Part shown: in pieces, positions 20,801-29,319 of the stretch
How positions within the stretch are numbered: the first letter of the stretch is position 1
Layout: every line of letters begins with the position of its first letter
DNA from: Blastomussa wellsi
Lineage: Eukaryota > Cnidaria > Anthozoa > Scleractinia > Plerogyridae
Length of the DNA stretch: 64,000 nt
Assembly: GCA_947652115.1 (NCBI GenBank)
Contig: OX393562.1
Span: 22,067,651-22,131,650, forward strand
Reading direction: 5' to 3'
Translations under genes and position numbers: made by a program
Notes under the pieces: generated by a model
What the model was told of the DNA's origin: nothing
Database searches by the model: none
The model's input: the letters and a program-made list of their open reading frames with translations, nothing else

Positions 20801-23800
20801 TCCAGAACTCAGAATAGTGAGAGGTGTATAGGTTTTCTTATATGGAGTCTGCTGTGAGCGGAGCCACAACTCCCAGTGAACAGCACCCCAGGGGAGGGAA
20901 CTGGCCTGGCTCTGCCTAAGGAAGCGAAAATTCTCATCGTAATACTTCCAGTTGTACCCCCTGGCTGCCAAGTCCTGGATAATATCAGCATATTTCATGA
21001 GGGCAGGGGCCTCGTGGGGGTTTTTACTAGCCTATATGCATGCATCCAAGTGTCAATGCTCTTTATCTTTCTAGGTTTAGCTGCAGGCTCGAAACATAGG
21101 GATCGGGTGTGACCCCCAGCCACAGTTTGCAAACTTAGCTGAAATTTATTCTCCAGCAGTGGATTAGCTAGTAAGGGGCCAAAATCTATATACTCCTGCA
21201 ACCAAATCTTTGCCCTAAGTTTGGGCGAAACCTTAGCATCAAGTGGCAGGCTTGCTGATGGAAGACGGGTAATAACGTGAAGGTCGTGTTCGCGAAGCTT
21301 CGATACCGTTCGACCCCCAACACCAAACATGTGAACGAAAACGCTGCCATGAAGGTTAAAATTATCGTCAACACGCGGGTCAAATCCCGCCTCTATATCG
21401 CATTTTAACCTCTTAACAAAGGAATGCCCTAAAATAAGAACTGTGGGCGCTGAACAAGCCATAAAACAAAGGCGCTTGGGACAAAGGAACAAAGGAAAGC
21501 TCACCTTCAAAAGAGAAAAAGAAACGGCAGACGTCTTCGCTCAATGAATTAAGCAAAGCGAATGAACCACGCCAAGCATGTCTCCGGTGACAAGCATGGA
21601 AACAATAGAGGGTGGTCAATTATTTAATTGCACGGACCCTACCCCGTGACCCCATAAACGTGACATTACTGTGTCACACAATACTCCACAGAACGCATGG
21701 AGAGTAACCGCCTGTAACTTGTAAGAAATAAACGTTGCATCGAATTGAAGACATAAAAATCCTATCTGCATACAAATATTCCCTTTTGGTTACAGTTAGA
21801 AGGTTCAATTAAATTTAATAGCTTTGGAAATTTTTGTGATATTAAGTTTTCAAGAAATTATGATGAAAACATATTTGTTCAGGGATATCCGTATTTGCTC
21901 TTGACTCAATGGCAGCTGTGCTTGGTAAACAACTAGAACAGGAAATCTAAACGTTTCCAACTGTATTTACGCTGTTTTCATTATATAGCTAGGTTAATAG
22001 CCTCAGGATGATTTCAGTTGTTGGCCTGCAGCTGTATGATGAAGCCATTTTAACGCCACGAACAGTTTGCTTTAGCTTGAAGGAAAATCCCACCTTTTAG
22101 CTCTGTTTCGCATAATGTGTTTTCAAGACCTCATTAAAACTCTGGAATCCATTATTCTCAATCCATGCACTAAAACCTCGATTTCGGGCACTTTCTCAAA
22201 CCAGAACATAAGGTAGCTCAGAATAGCAACTTTCCACCTGTCCGATTAGTATTCCCTATACATACATACGTACATACACTTTATTTATAAATCCTATAAA
22301 TCCTTCCTTAGTATAGTTATTTCGCGGCATTCAAACTAAAACTATTAGAAGTAAATTATTTGCTCATTTTTACAGCAATTGCTTTTCTTCTATTTTATTT
22401 ACTTTCTTTTCCTTGCCAACAGATGTAGGAAAAGTTCGTCGTTTTCTGGACGAAGTTGGTGAGATAAATGAATTTATTATTAAATTATTATTTTCTAGTT
22501 TCTTCAGGTACATAGGAAAAGAAATAAATTAGTTTACTGTTATCCTAAAACTAGGAATAATCGGAGATTAAGGGAGTACGTTCGACATGCTTGTCGGCTC
22601 AGACAGTATTTGGCTTCACAACAAAGAGCGCATTGTATTTGCACGTTGTTATGTTTGCAGGAGGATGTTTGTGTGCAAGCGGCCGAGTGAACATGTTTTG
22701 AATTGAAACTACATTTATATGTTTAAGGGATTATTACTCAGCGAATGCGTACATATTTTCGTTTCTTACAATTTACAAAAATCCAAACAAAATAATTTCA
22801 ATCGTGTAGTTTGATCATCGAATATTGTTTTCAAGAATACCATGCACATGTCTGGGACAGAATGCACGTGTTATGTTTCAAGACTTTCCCTCCCGCCGAT
22901 CGATCAAGAACGAAACGTTAAATTTGGAATTGGCCAAAGAAAGTTAAATTTCATCTGATAAAAGTAATTTTTATCTCAAATGAAACCAAAATTGATTGGT
23001 AGTTGCCGACAAGTCCGACAACGAAGCGAACATTTGCATAACTCTAGCGGTGTTTTGATAAATGGCACCCGAAATATTAAGTACTCACTGGAAATAAATA
23101 TCATCGATTTTTCAACCTTCTGCGGAACTTTGATTTCATTTTATTACGTGTTCAGCGAATGAATGACCAAACATTTAATGATACGTTTTTCTGTGACTGA
23201 AATTTGATATTTACCGCGAAGAGCCCAAACGTGTTGTTCCTGTGAGGTTTGTTCCTGTGTCCTGAACTTTGTTGAATTGGTTACTACGCAATCAACATTC
23301 CTGATATATTTCAGGTGTTAACGGTTTTCTTAGTTTGACAGTAAAAACACCGCCAATTAAGAAAAAAACAGGAAAGGGAAAGAACAGCATACCACTCACA
23401 AAACCATACTGCAAGTAATATCCTGGCATAACTCTAAAGGAATGTACATCATTCAATTTATTTCCAGGCACGCGTTACTGTCTACCTGGCTTTAATTCTT
23501 AAACGATTAATCCAATCACTAAGCATGGCTGCCCAGTCCATTTTGGTTATTTCGAGAAGCCATTTACTCACTCTCGTTTTAGCTATTATTATGTACATAA
23601 TTAGTTTAAGAGGCTGTCTCCTTTACATCCTCAAGTCAATTTGGCCCACTAAATAGAATTCGCTCAAAATCTCTCCACTAATTTCTTATGACACGTAAGT
23701 ACCAAATATGAAATCGGATTGGAGAAAAATTGGTTTCCTGAGAAAATTTAGAGGTAAACTTTTAAACGCCCCCTTGGGGCTTGGTGGCCATTAGCCGGAT

Positions 23801-25888
23801 CGTGGAATTTGGTTAAGTTGAATCCTTCGCTCTGTTAAAGTTATCTCAGTATTAATCTTTAAATTCCGATTTTCATTAGCTACAAGCCTTAGTCTTTAAA
23901 ACTAGACGAGCTGCATTGAACAACTCTGATTATCAAGAAAGAGACGACGATTCAAAGTTTGCATATTTTTGGCATTAATCACCATGCAAAATTTTCCTCA
24001 AATTTATCGCGTTGAATGTCAAAAGTGGCTCGTACTCACAGGTTAAACTGCATATCAACAGCAAGCTCCATCTTTCTGCTCCAAGAATATGTAAAAATAT
24101 TTGGCCGCTCATCACTTTGTCGTTCGTTGAACAGGGGTGAAACAAGTGCTACTCAGTGGTTTTAGCCATGTCTGCTATGTTGTCATCACAAACTTTGCGA
24201 ACCAACTTTAGGACAAAAAGAGTAGAGTTTTGTTTGATTTTGAGAGGAATGAGCTGATGGTAAATAAAGAGGGCACTAACTATCAAGATGAAATCTTAAA
24301 AGAATTTATCTGTTCAAGGAGGTCCATTTAAACAGCGACAAATCGATCATAGTGACTTTCTCACTGTCCGCCATGTTGATTCATAACAACCGCTGACCAG
24401 ATTAACCATCCGCTCATCAGGTTACGGGTTCCAAGGAAAAGAACGGTACTGTACTAAGGAGTTTTCATAGGCTAAGCCATCATGTTATATGATTAATTTA
24501 TAGTTTCATTCATGTTTCCTTGCGGTTTAATAATTCCATTCATGCTTGCTTGCGGTTAGTTTCATTCGTGTTTGCTTGCGGTTAGTTGAGTTCACTCGCA
24601 TTTGCTTTACATGCATACACATAGATACACTTTATTGCATAAATGATGGAAGTATATTTAACAATTATTCCATGGGCCCTTGTTGGTTATAATCACCTCA
24701 CATCCAACAAGGGCGAATGGAATAATTGTTTTAGTAAATTCTCAACTCTCTCTCGGTTATTGTCGTAAGAATTTTAAAACAGTACACTTGTTCAGTCCAT
24801 TTTTATATTATTAATAATGCGGACATTTCAGTTTGACCTAAACAAAGCGACTGTACGTATGAAAAATCAGGCAAAATCAGTGGTGCGTTGTTCGCTCTGT
24901 AAGTTGAATGAAACACACGAAGAAAGCGAGCGAGATAAAAACATCTTCGTAAATATTCCTGGCACAATCTCCTCTGAAGTTGTCTTTACCGTGGAACATC
25001 TGGACAAACAATGTTGGTTAACGGGAAGATCCGAAATATTGCGAAGCTGAACATTGCATTACTTGTGCAAAGCAAATCGAGCTTAATGCTTACAGCTGTC
25101 TACCGATCTCGCGGTTTATCAAGACTGATTCCAAATTAACCTGTTGAAACAAAGATGATTAACCCAGAACTGATTAATTCCTCTGAAGAAAAGGATAAAG
25201 CAAACTGTCACTGTTTTGTTGCAAGGATGAAAAGGGAGAGAGAGAGATTGACCTTCGAAGATAATTTCACTGTTGAAAGCCGATGTTGTTTGTAAAAATT
25301 ATATACCTTCGCAAAGAAATTGCCGCTTCGTCTGCCACATTCATTGTGTTACTTTGAAAGCTTGACCCCGCTGGAACTGACAAGCCTAGTCCAGATGTAA
25401 GGTAACAAATTTTCCTGAATTGCTAGCCTTATTTATGCTGATACTCTGCATTCACTTTCTGGACAAAATTGTATTGATCAGTTTCGGATCTTCCCGTAAA
25501 CGCAGTGTTAATATTCACTCCTTTTTGTTGTATATTTTTAACATTTGCGCCTAAATGTTTCGCATCGAACTCAATGGTTCTTAGTAGAGTTTACCTGTTT
25601 GCTTTAACGGAAAGTCGTCTTTTGTAAGTATTTCTTCTCCTGGCGAGCAAAATGGTAAGCAAATAACCCGTCCATTTTCCATATAAGGTAAAACCTCGTT
25701 ATTCGCTATTAACCGAGGTTTGTGAGCCAATCAGAAAGCTGGAAATGCAATAACCGAGGTTGAGAATTTACTAAATTAAATTATTCCTATTTGAACCGCG
25801 GATGTAGAATGAAATTGAAGAACATAATGATCATCGCAGTTAATTTCCAATTTAAGCAATTGGAAAGAAGAAGTCTGAAAAAGTCAGC

Positions 25889-25919
<31 letters not shown>

Positions 25920-27780
25920 TGATACCAGGGCGATGCTCTATCAACTGAGCTATGAAGCCACACATTGAGAGCGAGGTCAATTTATTGAGTTCATATTTTC
26001 CCGTGGGGTGAAATGATGAGAAGTATATATGAAATAATATGTAATTTCTGACGGTTGAGCGTGCGAATAAGACAGAAATTGATATTTCTACGACACGGGA
26101 ACAGAAGGGTCTGGGTACGATTGGTGCAAGGCATGATGAGTATCAATATAATTTGGTTTTATCAACTGGGTTGATAGTGTGAATTGGCCACCGTAAAGAG
26201 ATTCAAGAGCTGACGTTTCGAGCGTTAGCCCTTCGTCGGAGCGATCCGGCCAATAGCCACCAAGCCCTAAGGGGGTGTTTAAAAGTTTACCTCTAACTTT
26301 TTCAGGAAACCAATTTTTCTCCAATTCTCTACTTGCACAATACCATAATACACCGCTTCTACCCCCCATAAAATTTGCATAGGCATTGTTTTAGATTTCC
26401 CTTGGGACAACTTCATGTCCCAGGAGAAATTGTAAACAATGATTATGCAAAATTTTGGGGGGTAAAAGAGGTGCATTATGGGATTTGTGCAAGTAGAGAA
26501 TCCTTTTTCATATTTGGTACTTACTTATCATAAGAAATAAGTGGAGAGATTTTGAGCGAATTCTATTTCGTGGGCCAAATTGACTTGAGGATGTAAAGGG
26601 ATGAGGATGTAAAAGGTTTTTCTTCACGTTATTGAAACAGCTTTGTTCAGCTCTTCGCCGCAGGCTCATAAAGCATGGGGCCTACAAATACACTAAGCCT
26701 ACGCATTTGGAAAATTTTGAAGATAAACAAAGAGTGTAATGGTATTTTCCGAAGTGGCCTACATAGCATTGCACCGGTATCGTGGAGGTCACGGGTTCGA
26801 ATCCCATTGAAGCAGTTAGCTTTTTCAGGTTTCTTTATTCCAATTACTTAAATGGGAAATTAACGGCGTCGATTATTTCTCACTTTCACGATACCTGTCA
26901 ACTTTGAACAGCTGCTGTACCGCTATAGAGCATCCGATATTAAATTAATTTCAGACCAAAGTCATCTTGCATCAGGCCTGGTGGACAATCTTTTTAATGA
27001 CATTCGGGAACTAATACGTTTTGTAGTATTTTGACAGCTTAAAACTTTCTTTTCATAAGTTTTCTCGCAATCGCTCTTCTAAAAATTCTTCAAATTTGAC
27101 AGACCTCAAGAAAAGTTTGTCAGGTCAAAGATCCAGGAAGGATTTTCCAAAATTATCCCTTGGTGAAGAGTTATTCGGTCTCGGGTAAAGTGGGGCATGA
27201 CGTCACTACGTTGCTATGGTAACTCCGACACCGATAAATCGTACTTCATCTGAAACTTTGATCTTTCTTTAGTGCACTTGGAGTAATCGATTTTCTATCG
27301 GATGCTCTATAGCGTTACAGTAGCTGTTCAAAGTTGAGAGGTATCGACACTCAAAAATCCGATCGAGCCACCTAAGGCCTTTCTTCAGAATTTTCTTAAG
27401 CGAGATAGACTACGAGAAGTCCCTTTTTTCTTAGTCCGTCGAGTGCGGAGAAAAAAATAATAAACAAAAATTTAAAAGATTAATAAAAAATACAATTTCA
27501 TTTGTCAATTTCTTTGACAGTGTACGACCCTTCTGATGCTTGCGCTGTGACAGTGCACAAGAAGTGTGTGCGCTACTACATGACTTTGATCAAAGATCGT
27601 CAGATGTGCCAAGATGCTGAGAAACTTAACAAGTGTTATGAGTTATACAGCAAAAGTATCGATTGTAAATCTAAGATAATACAGCTGTACGTAAGCATGG
27701 TTGAAGATGAGGCTAAAAGATTTCTCCAAATTATGGAGAATCAGATGAAATCTTTGTGCGCTGCATCGGCAGAATTGTAA
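14815..27780 (+). CDS. Secreted two-module cysteine-rich protein, copy B (4 exons)
   Basis: Exons are 14815-14985, 15265-15421, 22423-22458 and 27521-27780, with the same phases as copy A, giving 207 residues. The signal peptide has core FSVFFVFAVL and likely cleavage after AMA, before DRC. The mature chain has 12 cysteines in two six-Cys modules; the last, SLC near the C-terminus, is the one lost in copy A. By eye exons 1 and 2 are about 88-89% identical to copy A at nucleotide level and exon 4 about 96%. Introns 2 and 3 are 7.0 and 5.1 kb because of inserted mobile DNA, yet all splice sites are intact. Function unknown; this copy probably represents the complete form. Confidence 0.85.
15757..16165 (+). 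repeat. Intron 2 local duplication, first copy
   Basis: From TTACACGATTTATCACTTTC to GCCTCAGGATGATTTCAG this segment is repeated as 17067-17144 plus 21785-22020. The second copy is split by Ngaro element 2, so this copy is the empty site. Inside it a 50-base unit (ATTGTTAGGATAYTCTGG) is also tandemly doubled. Confidence 0.7.
16394..16834 (+). pseudogene. Broken THAP-domain exon
   Basis: A frame from 16499 reads YYFSKGESVRQ, RIHRQDFVPNKSSYLLCSAHF and CFEHKPGF, matching the second half of a THAP zinc finger (CSxHF is the C-x2-H ligand pair). The N-terminal half (YCAAGGPN) lies just upstream in another frame, after ATGGCGGATAAG. A short TAAT-type duplication and a further shift separate the halves. 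A GTAAGT donor follows at about 16769. It resembles the first exon of THAP-containing transposase or cellular genes. Frame breaks and its intronic position make it a relic. Confidence 0.6.
17190..17420 (-). repeat. Ngaro 2 R-like end with duplicated conserved hairpin
   Basis: Similar to the Ngaro 1 R repeat (CTGTTTRCTGGGC, GGCCCAGTAAAGGTG, AAAACGCC). The hairpin GGCTATG-AGCAAAAGGCC-CATAGCC occurs twice, near 17250 and 17302; element 1 has one copy per R repeat. Confidence 0.7.
17530..18190. repeat. Array of nine hairpins with loop core GCCCTTGCTAGA (Ngaro 2)
   Basis: Units near 17540, 17631, 17714, 17798, 17878, 17935, 17995, 18095 and 18155 read GACTG-CTGCCCTTGCTAGA-CAGTC with stem variation. 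Examples are GAGACTG/CAGTCTC, GAGGCT/AGCCTC and AACTG/CAGTC. In several units one side of the stem changes and the other follows. Spacers of the middle units are also repeated (about 84 bases). Position and core (GCCCWTGCTA) match the array in element 1. Confidence 0.78.
18223..19200 (-). pseudogene. Ngaro 2 tyrosine recombinase, frameshifted
   Basis: The N-terminal SAM-like part (about 19140-18770) contains TYKRPWTLFNQFLYNIF. The catalytic part follows in two other frames: FFAFLRVGEI with the first Arg, then GHSSRIGAASYAADRG with the HxxR pair, GRWKS and YIR with the nucleophilic Tyr. At least two frameshifts separate these blocks. Conservation of all catalytic residues shows that decay is not very old. 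It follows RNase H directly, as usual for Ngaro pol. Confidence 0.75.
19200..19640 (-). pseudogene. Ngaro 2 RNase H region
   Basis: LYTDAAGSLGFGAVFGHHWC and FLDFYPIVLSLHLWG mark the start. NIVFKAKHVRGVHNKLSDSIS marks the end, in a second frame. This gives the intact reference for the part deleted in Ngaro 1. Confidence 0.65.
19627..20411 (-). pseudogene. Ngaro 2 reverse transcriptase, frameshifted
   Basis: Three overlapping frames carry GEFRLIQHLSCPKGTSINDG, then AKTDIKNAFRIIPIHPRDYH, then KQLDIFLGLCEYLGIPMAPE. The catalytic region is split between frames near 20020-20060. Similarity to the element 1 RT is high through the thumb region (LLNFACSVVLPGRAFLRRL). Confidence 0.75.
20318..20998 (-). 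pseudogene. Ngaro 2 gag C-terminal part continuous with pol N-terminus
   Basis: The frame runs from LAARGYNWKYYDENFRFLRQ through the zinc cluster (CYKYHKQGMECAGCNFKHAC) straight into LPTPIRVHRLFFLLSGY, the pol N-terminus. In element 1 the same two regions are in different, overlapping frames. It then shifts out of the RT frame near 20430. The arrangement may be an original gag-pol fusion or a later indel. Confidence 0.6.
20995..21462 (-). pseudogene. Ngaro 2 SGNH remnant fused in frame to gag
   Basis: From the ATG at 21462 the frame reads VLILGHSFVKRLK and GVGGRTVSKLREHDL, the SGNH N-terminal half with block I. It then passes directly into KLRAKIWLQEYIDFGPLLAN, a gag region. SGNH blocks III and V, the intergenic minisatellite and the gag N-terminus are absent. 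An internal deletion joined the two genes. The product would have no SGNH catalytic Asn or His. The frame is lost at 20995, near the CCCACGAGGCC shared with element 1. Confidence 0.75.
23618..23810 (+). repeat. Interspersed repeat, forward copy of an inverted pair
   Basis: From TTTACATCCTCAAGTCAATT to GGTGGCCATTAGCCGGATC this matches 26240-26605 in inverted orientation. The two copies enclose 2.4 kb of intron 3. Whether they are ends of one 3-kb element or two independent insertions cannot be decided here. Confidence 0.65.
24660..24730. repeat. Foldback repeat, AACAATTATTCCAT family
   Basis: Short version of the 1433-1548 element: both arms AACAATTATTCCAT and the TTGTTGG/CCAACAA inner arms are present, with a shorter centre. 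Confidence 0.65.
25805..26010 (-). repeat. tRNA-derived SINE, best-preserved copy
   Basis: On the minus strand the head at 25958-25889 has a 6/7 acceptor stem (GCTTCAT/TTGAAGC), D arm AGCTCAGTTGATAGAGC, GGT in the anticodon position and a perfect T arm (CGGGTTCGAATCCCG). A tRNA finder may well report it as tRNA-Thr. Two mismatches in the anticodon stem and the SINE tail shared with 3888-4085 (TTTTTCAG, TTCCAATTGCTTAAATTGG) indicate a retroposed element. Confidence 0.78.
26240..26605 (-). repeat. Interspersed repeat, reverse copy, with nested MITE
   Basis: Inverted partner of 23618-23810, interrupted by a palindromic 180-base element at about 26321-26502. The left-hand copy reads GGATTGGAG at the insertion point. 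Confidence 0.65.
26321..26502. mobile_element. Palindromic MITE nested in a repeat, empty site known
   Basis: Inverted ends CTCTACTTGCACAA/TTGTGCAAGTAGAG, with further complementary arms around ATGCAAAATTTTGGGGGG. Compared with the uninterrupted repeat at 23730, the insertion appears to have duplicated 3 bases (ATT). A 3-bp duplication would suit a PIF/Harbinger-type MITE; that is inference. Confidence 0.6.
26745..26890 (+). repeat. SINE in intron 3 of copy B, A box deleted
   Basis: GCACCGGTATCGTGGAGG, the B box GGTTCGAATCC and the tail match 3888-4085, and the flanks are also homologous. Sequence between GTGGCCT and CATTGCACC, including the A box, is missing. It therefore descends from the same insertion as the copy A SINE. 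Confidence 0.7.
26889..27346. mobile_element. MITE with about 55-bp TIRs in intron 3 of copy B
   Basis: CGATACCTGTCAACTTTGAA at the left and TTCAAAGTTGAGAGGTATCG at the right. The arms continue through CTATAGAGCATCCGAT. It is absent from unit A, so it came after the duplication. Superfamily unknown. Confidence 0.65.
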
Positions 27781-27840
27781 GGAAATACTTAACAGATGTT
27801 TTTAGAGCTTTCGTTTGTAACAAAAGTATCAAGAAACATC

Positions 27841-27846
27841 AATAAA
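27841..27846 (+). terminator. Polyadenylation signal AATAAA of copy B
   Basis: Conserved position 61 bases after the stop codon, matching AATAAA at 5165 in copy A. Confidence 0.5.
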
Positions 27847-28954
27847 AGCGGGGAATAACCATATTAAATCTTGTGCAATAGTAAGGTGATATTAAACGGA
27901 TGTTTGTAGAGTTTTTAGTAAGAACGGATCGAAGCTCCAATATAAAACAGAAGTATATAAAAACCAACCCCTTTCAAGTGCCATCATTATGAATTGCATA
28001 CTTTTTTCTATTTGAGTCCGGTTGCTTAGAATTACTCAATAAAGGTGCAGTAATACGGGTAACATTCTCTTTCAACTTGTCTCGCAACATTGTTGCATAA
28101 TTTTTTTATTTGTAAATTGAAACCAGTTGTTGTGCGTATTATCACTCTCGTGAGCAACTTGTAACTGATAACACTTACAATTACTTATTATAAACTGGTT
28201 TTTGAACTCACGTTTCAAATAAAATATTCAACAGTACCAAAGGACGCAAAAACTCAGAGCACCGCTAACTCAGTCTTTCTTCGGGTTCTATAGTTTTCTT
28301 TTCCTTAAGGTAATCTTTGGAAATTTGCCTATAGCTACTTTTTGTTAACCTCTTTGTGTTCTCAGTACCCTTACCTTCCGCATTTTTGTTCAATTTCCCT
28401 CTCCAAAAAGAAGGAAATGGAGCCATTGTTTTTACGTCGATCGTCCAGTGTGCTATGCGACCGCGCTCTCCACATGACAAATAACCCCGTAGCTATGCGA
28501 CCGCGCTCTACACATGACAATATATTCAGAACTATCTGCACCGCACAGAATAGGGATTGTATAAAAAATATATTTACAGCACCAGAGGCATTCAAAGATT
28601 GGTTTCACAGCCAAGTTCCATTTTCCAACGCGTCTGTCGATTCTATCCGCCATTTGAAGTCCTCGGTCTTTTAGTGCAAATTAATCCGTTTGTCTTTTCT
28701 TCCCCCTTCCCCCCTGTGATATCCCCCTTCCCCCTGTGATATCCTTCTTGCAATTTTAAACATGCCTACAGCCGGCATAACATTCCGGCATAAACATAAT
28801 TATAGAAAAACTGTCAGCCAAAACAATTTCCATATGCTGGCTTCATTTTATATATTTTAGGCTGTTCAGAAACCTGAATCAGGTATGTTGAACTTTTATA
28901 GCACTTAAGGACGTTCGCGAAAATTTTCTAACATTTGTTTTTTCTGAGACTGTA

Positions 28955-29312
28955 ATTGCACATTTCGTTTCTCCTTTTCACCAACTTCTGACTATTTATA
29001 GCACTCAAAAGTTACGAAAAACTGTGCATCATTTGTTCCGAGTCATAAGGGGCGTGGGTCTATTCCTGATATGACATCACAAACTGATTTGCATCGCATC
29101 AAGTCTTTGTAACATGCATGCAAATCAGTTTGTGACGTCATATCAGGAATAGACCCATGCCCCTTATGACTCGGTCGTGGGGAATGGATGCACAGTTTTT
29201 CGTAACTTTTGAATGCTATAAATAGTCAGAATTTGGTAAAAAGGAGAAACGAAGGTGCAACTAGTGCAAAGGTTTATTTTACTGAAAAAAATATTCTGGG
29301 GTTAGGTGCACT
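28955..29312. mobile_element. TTAA-type MITE, 5'-truncated relative of 4120-4747
   Basis: It shares the central palindrome (GGGGCGTGGGTCTATTCCTG) and the right end GGTTAGGTGCACT followed by TTAA. The outer 60 bases of the left arm are missing. It lacks the nested element and so shows the uninterrupted arrangement. Confidence 0.7.
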
Positions 29313-29319
29313 TTAACTT

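Larger units (their letters stand above)
17145..21784 (-). mobile_element. Ngaro-type retrotransposon 2, degenerate, in intron 2 of copy B
   Basis: The limits come from comparison with the uninterrupted intron copy at 15757-16165. Minus-strand order is: left end like repeat L, SGNH remnant fused to gag, gag zinc region joined to pol, RT, RNase H, tyrosine recombinase, hairpin array, R-like end. Frameshifts occur in gag, RT, RNase H and recombinase. Only one R-like end was found and no internal L/R junction, so the split repeats appear to have collapsed. It is clearly a different family from element 1 (proteins roughly 60-70% alike by eye). Confidence 0.82.
13382..27927 (+). repeat. Tandem segmental duplication, unit B
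   Basis: Collinear with unit A (see 5-5252). It has been enlarged by an Ngaro element, a local intron duplication, a THAP gene fragment, SINEs and several MITEs, all within introns 2 and 3 or upstream of the gene. Confidence 0.85.

Noticed and set aside
25889..25958. Functional tRNA-Thr(GGT) gene on the minus strand
   Set aside because: The cloverleaf is plausible, but the anticodon stem has mismatches and the sequence continues into a SINE tail shared with two other copies.
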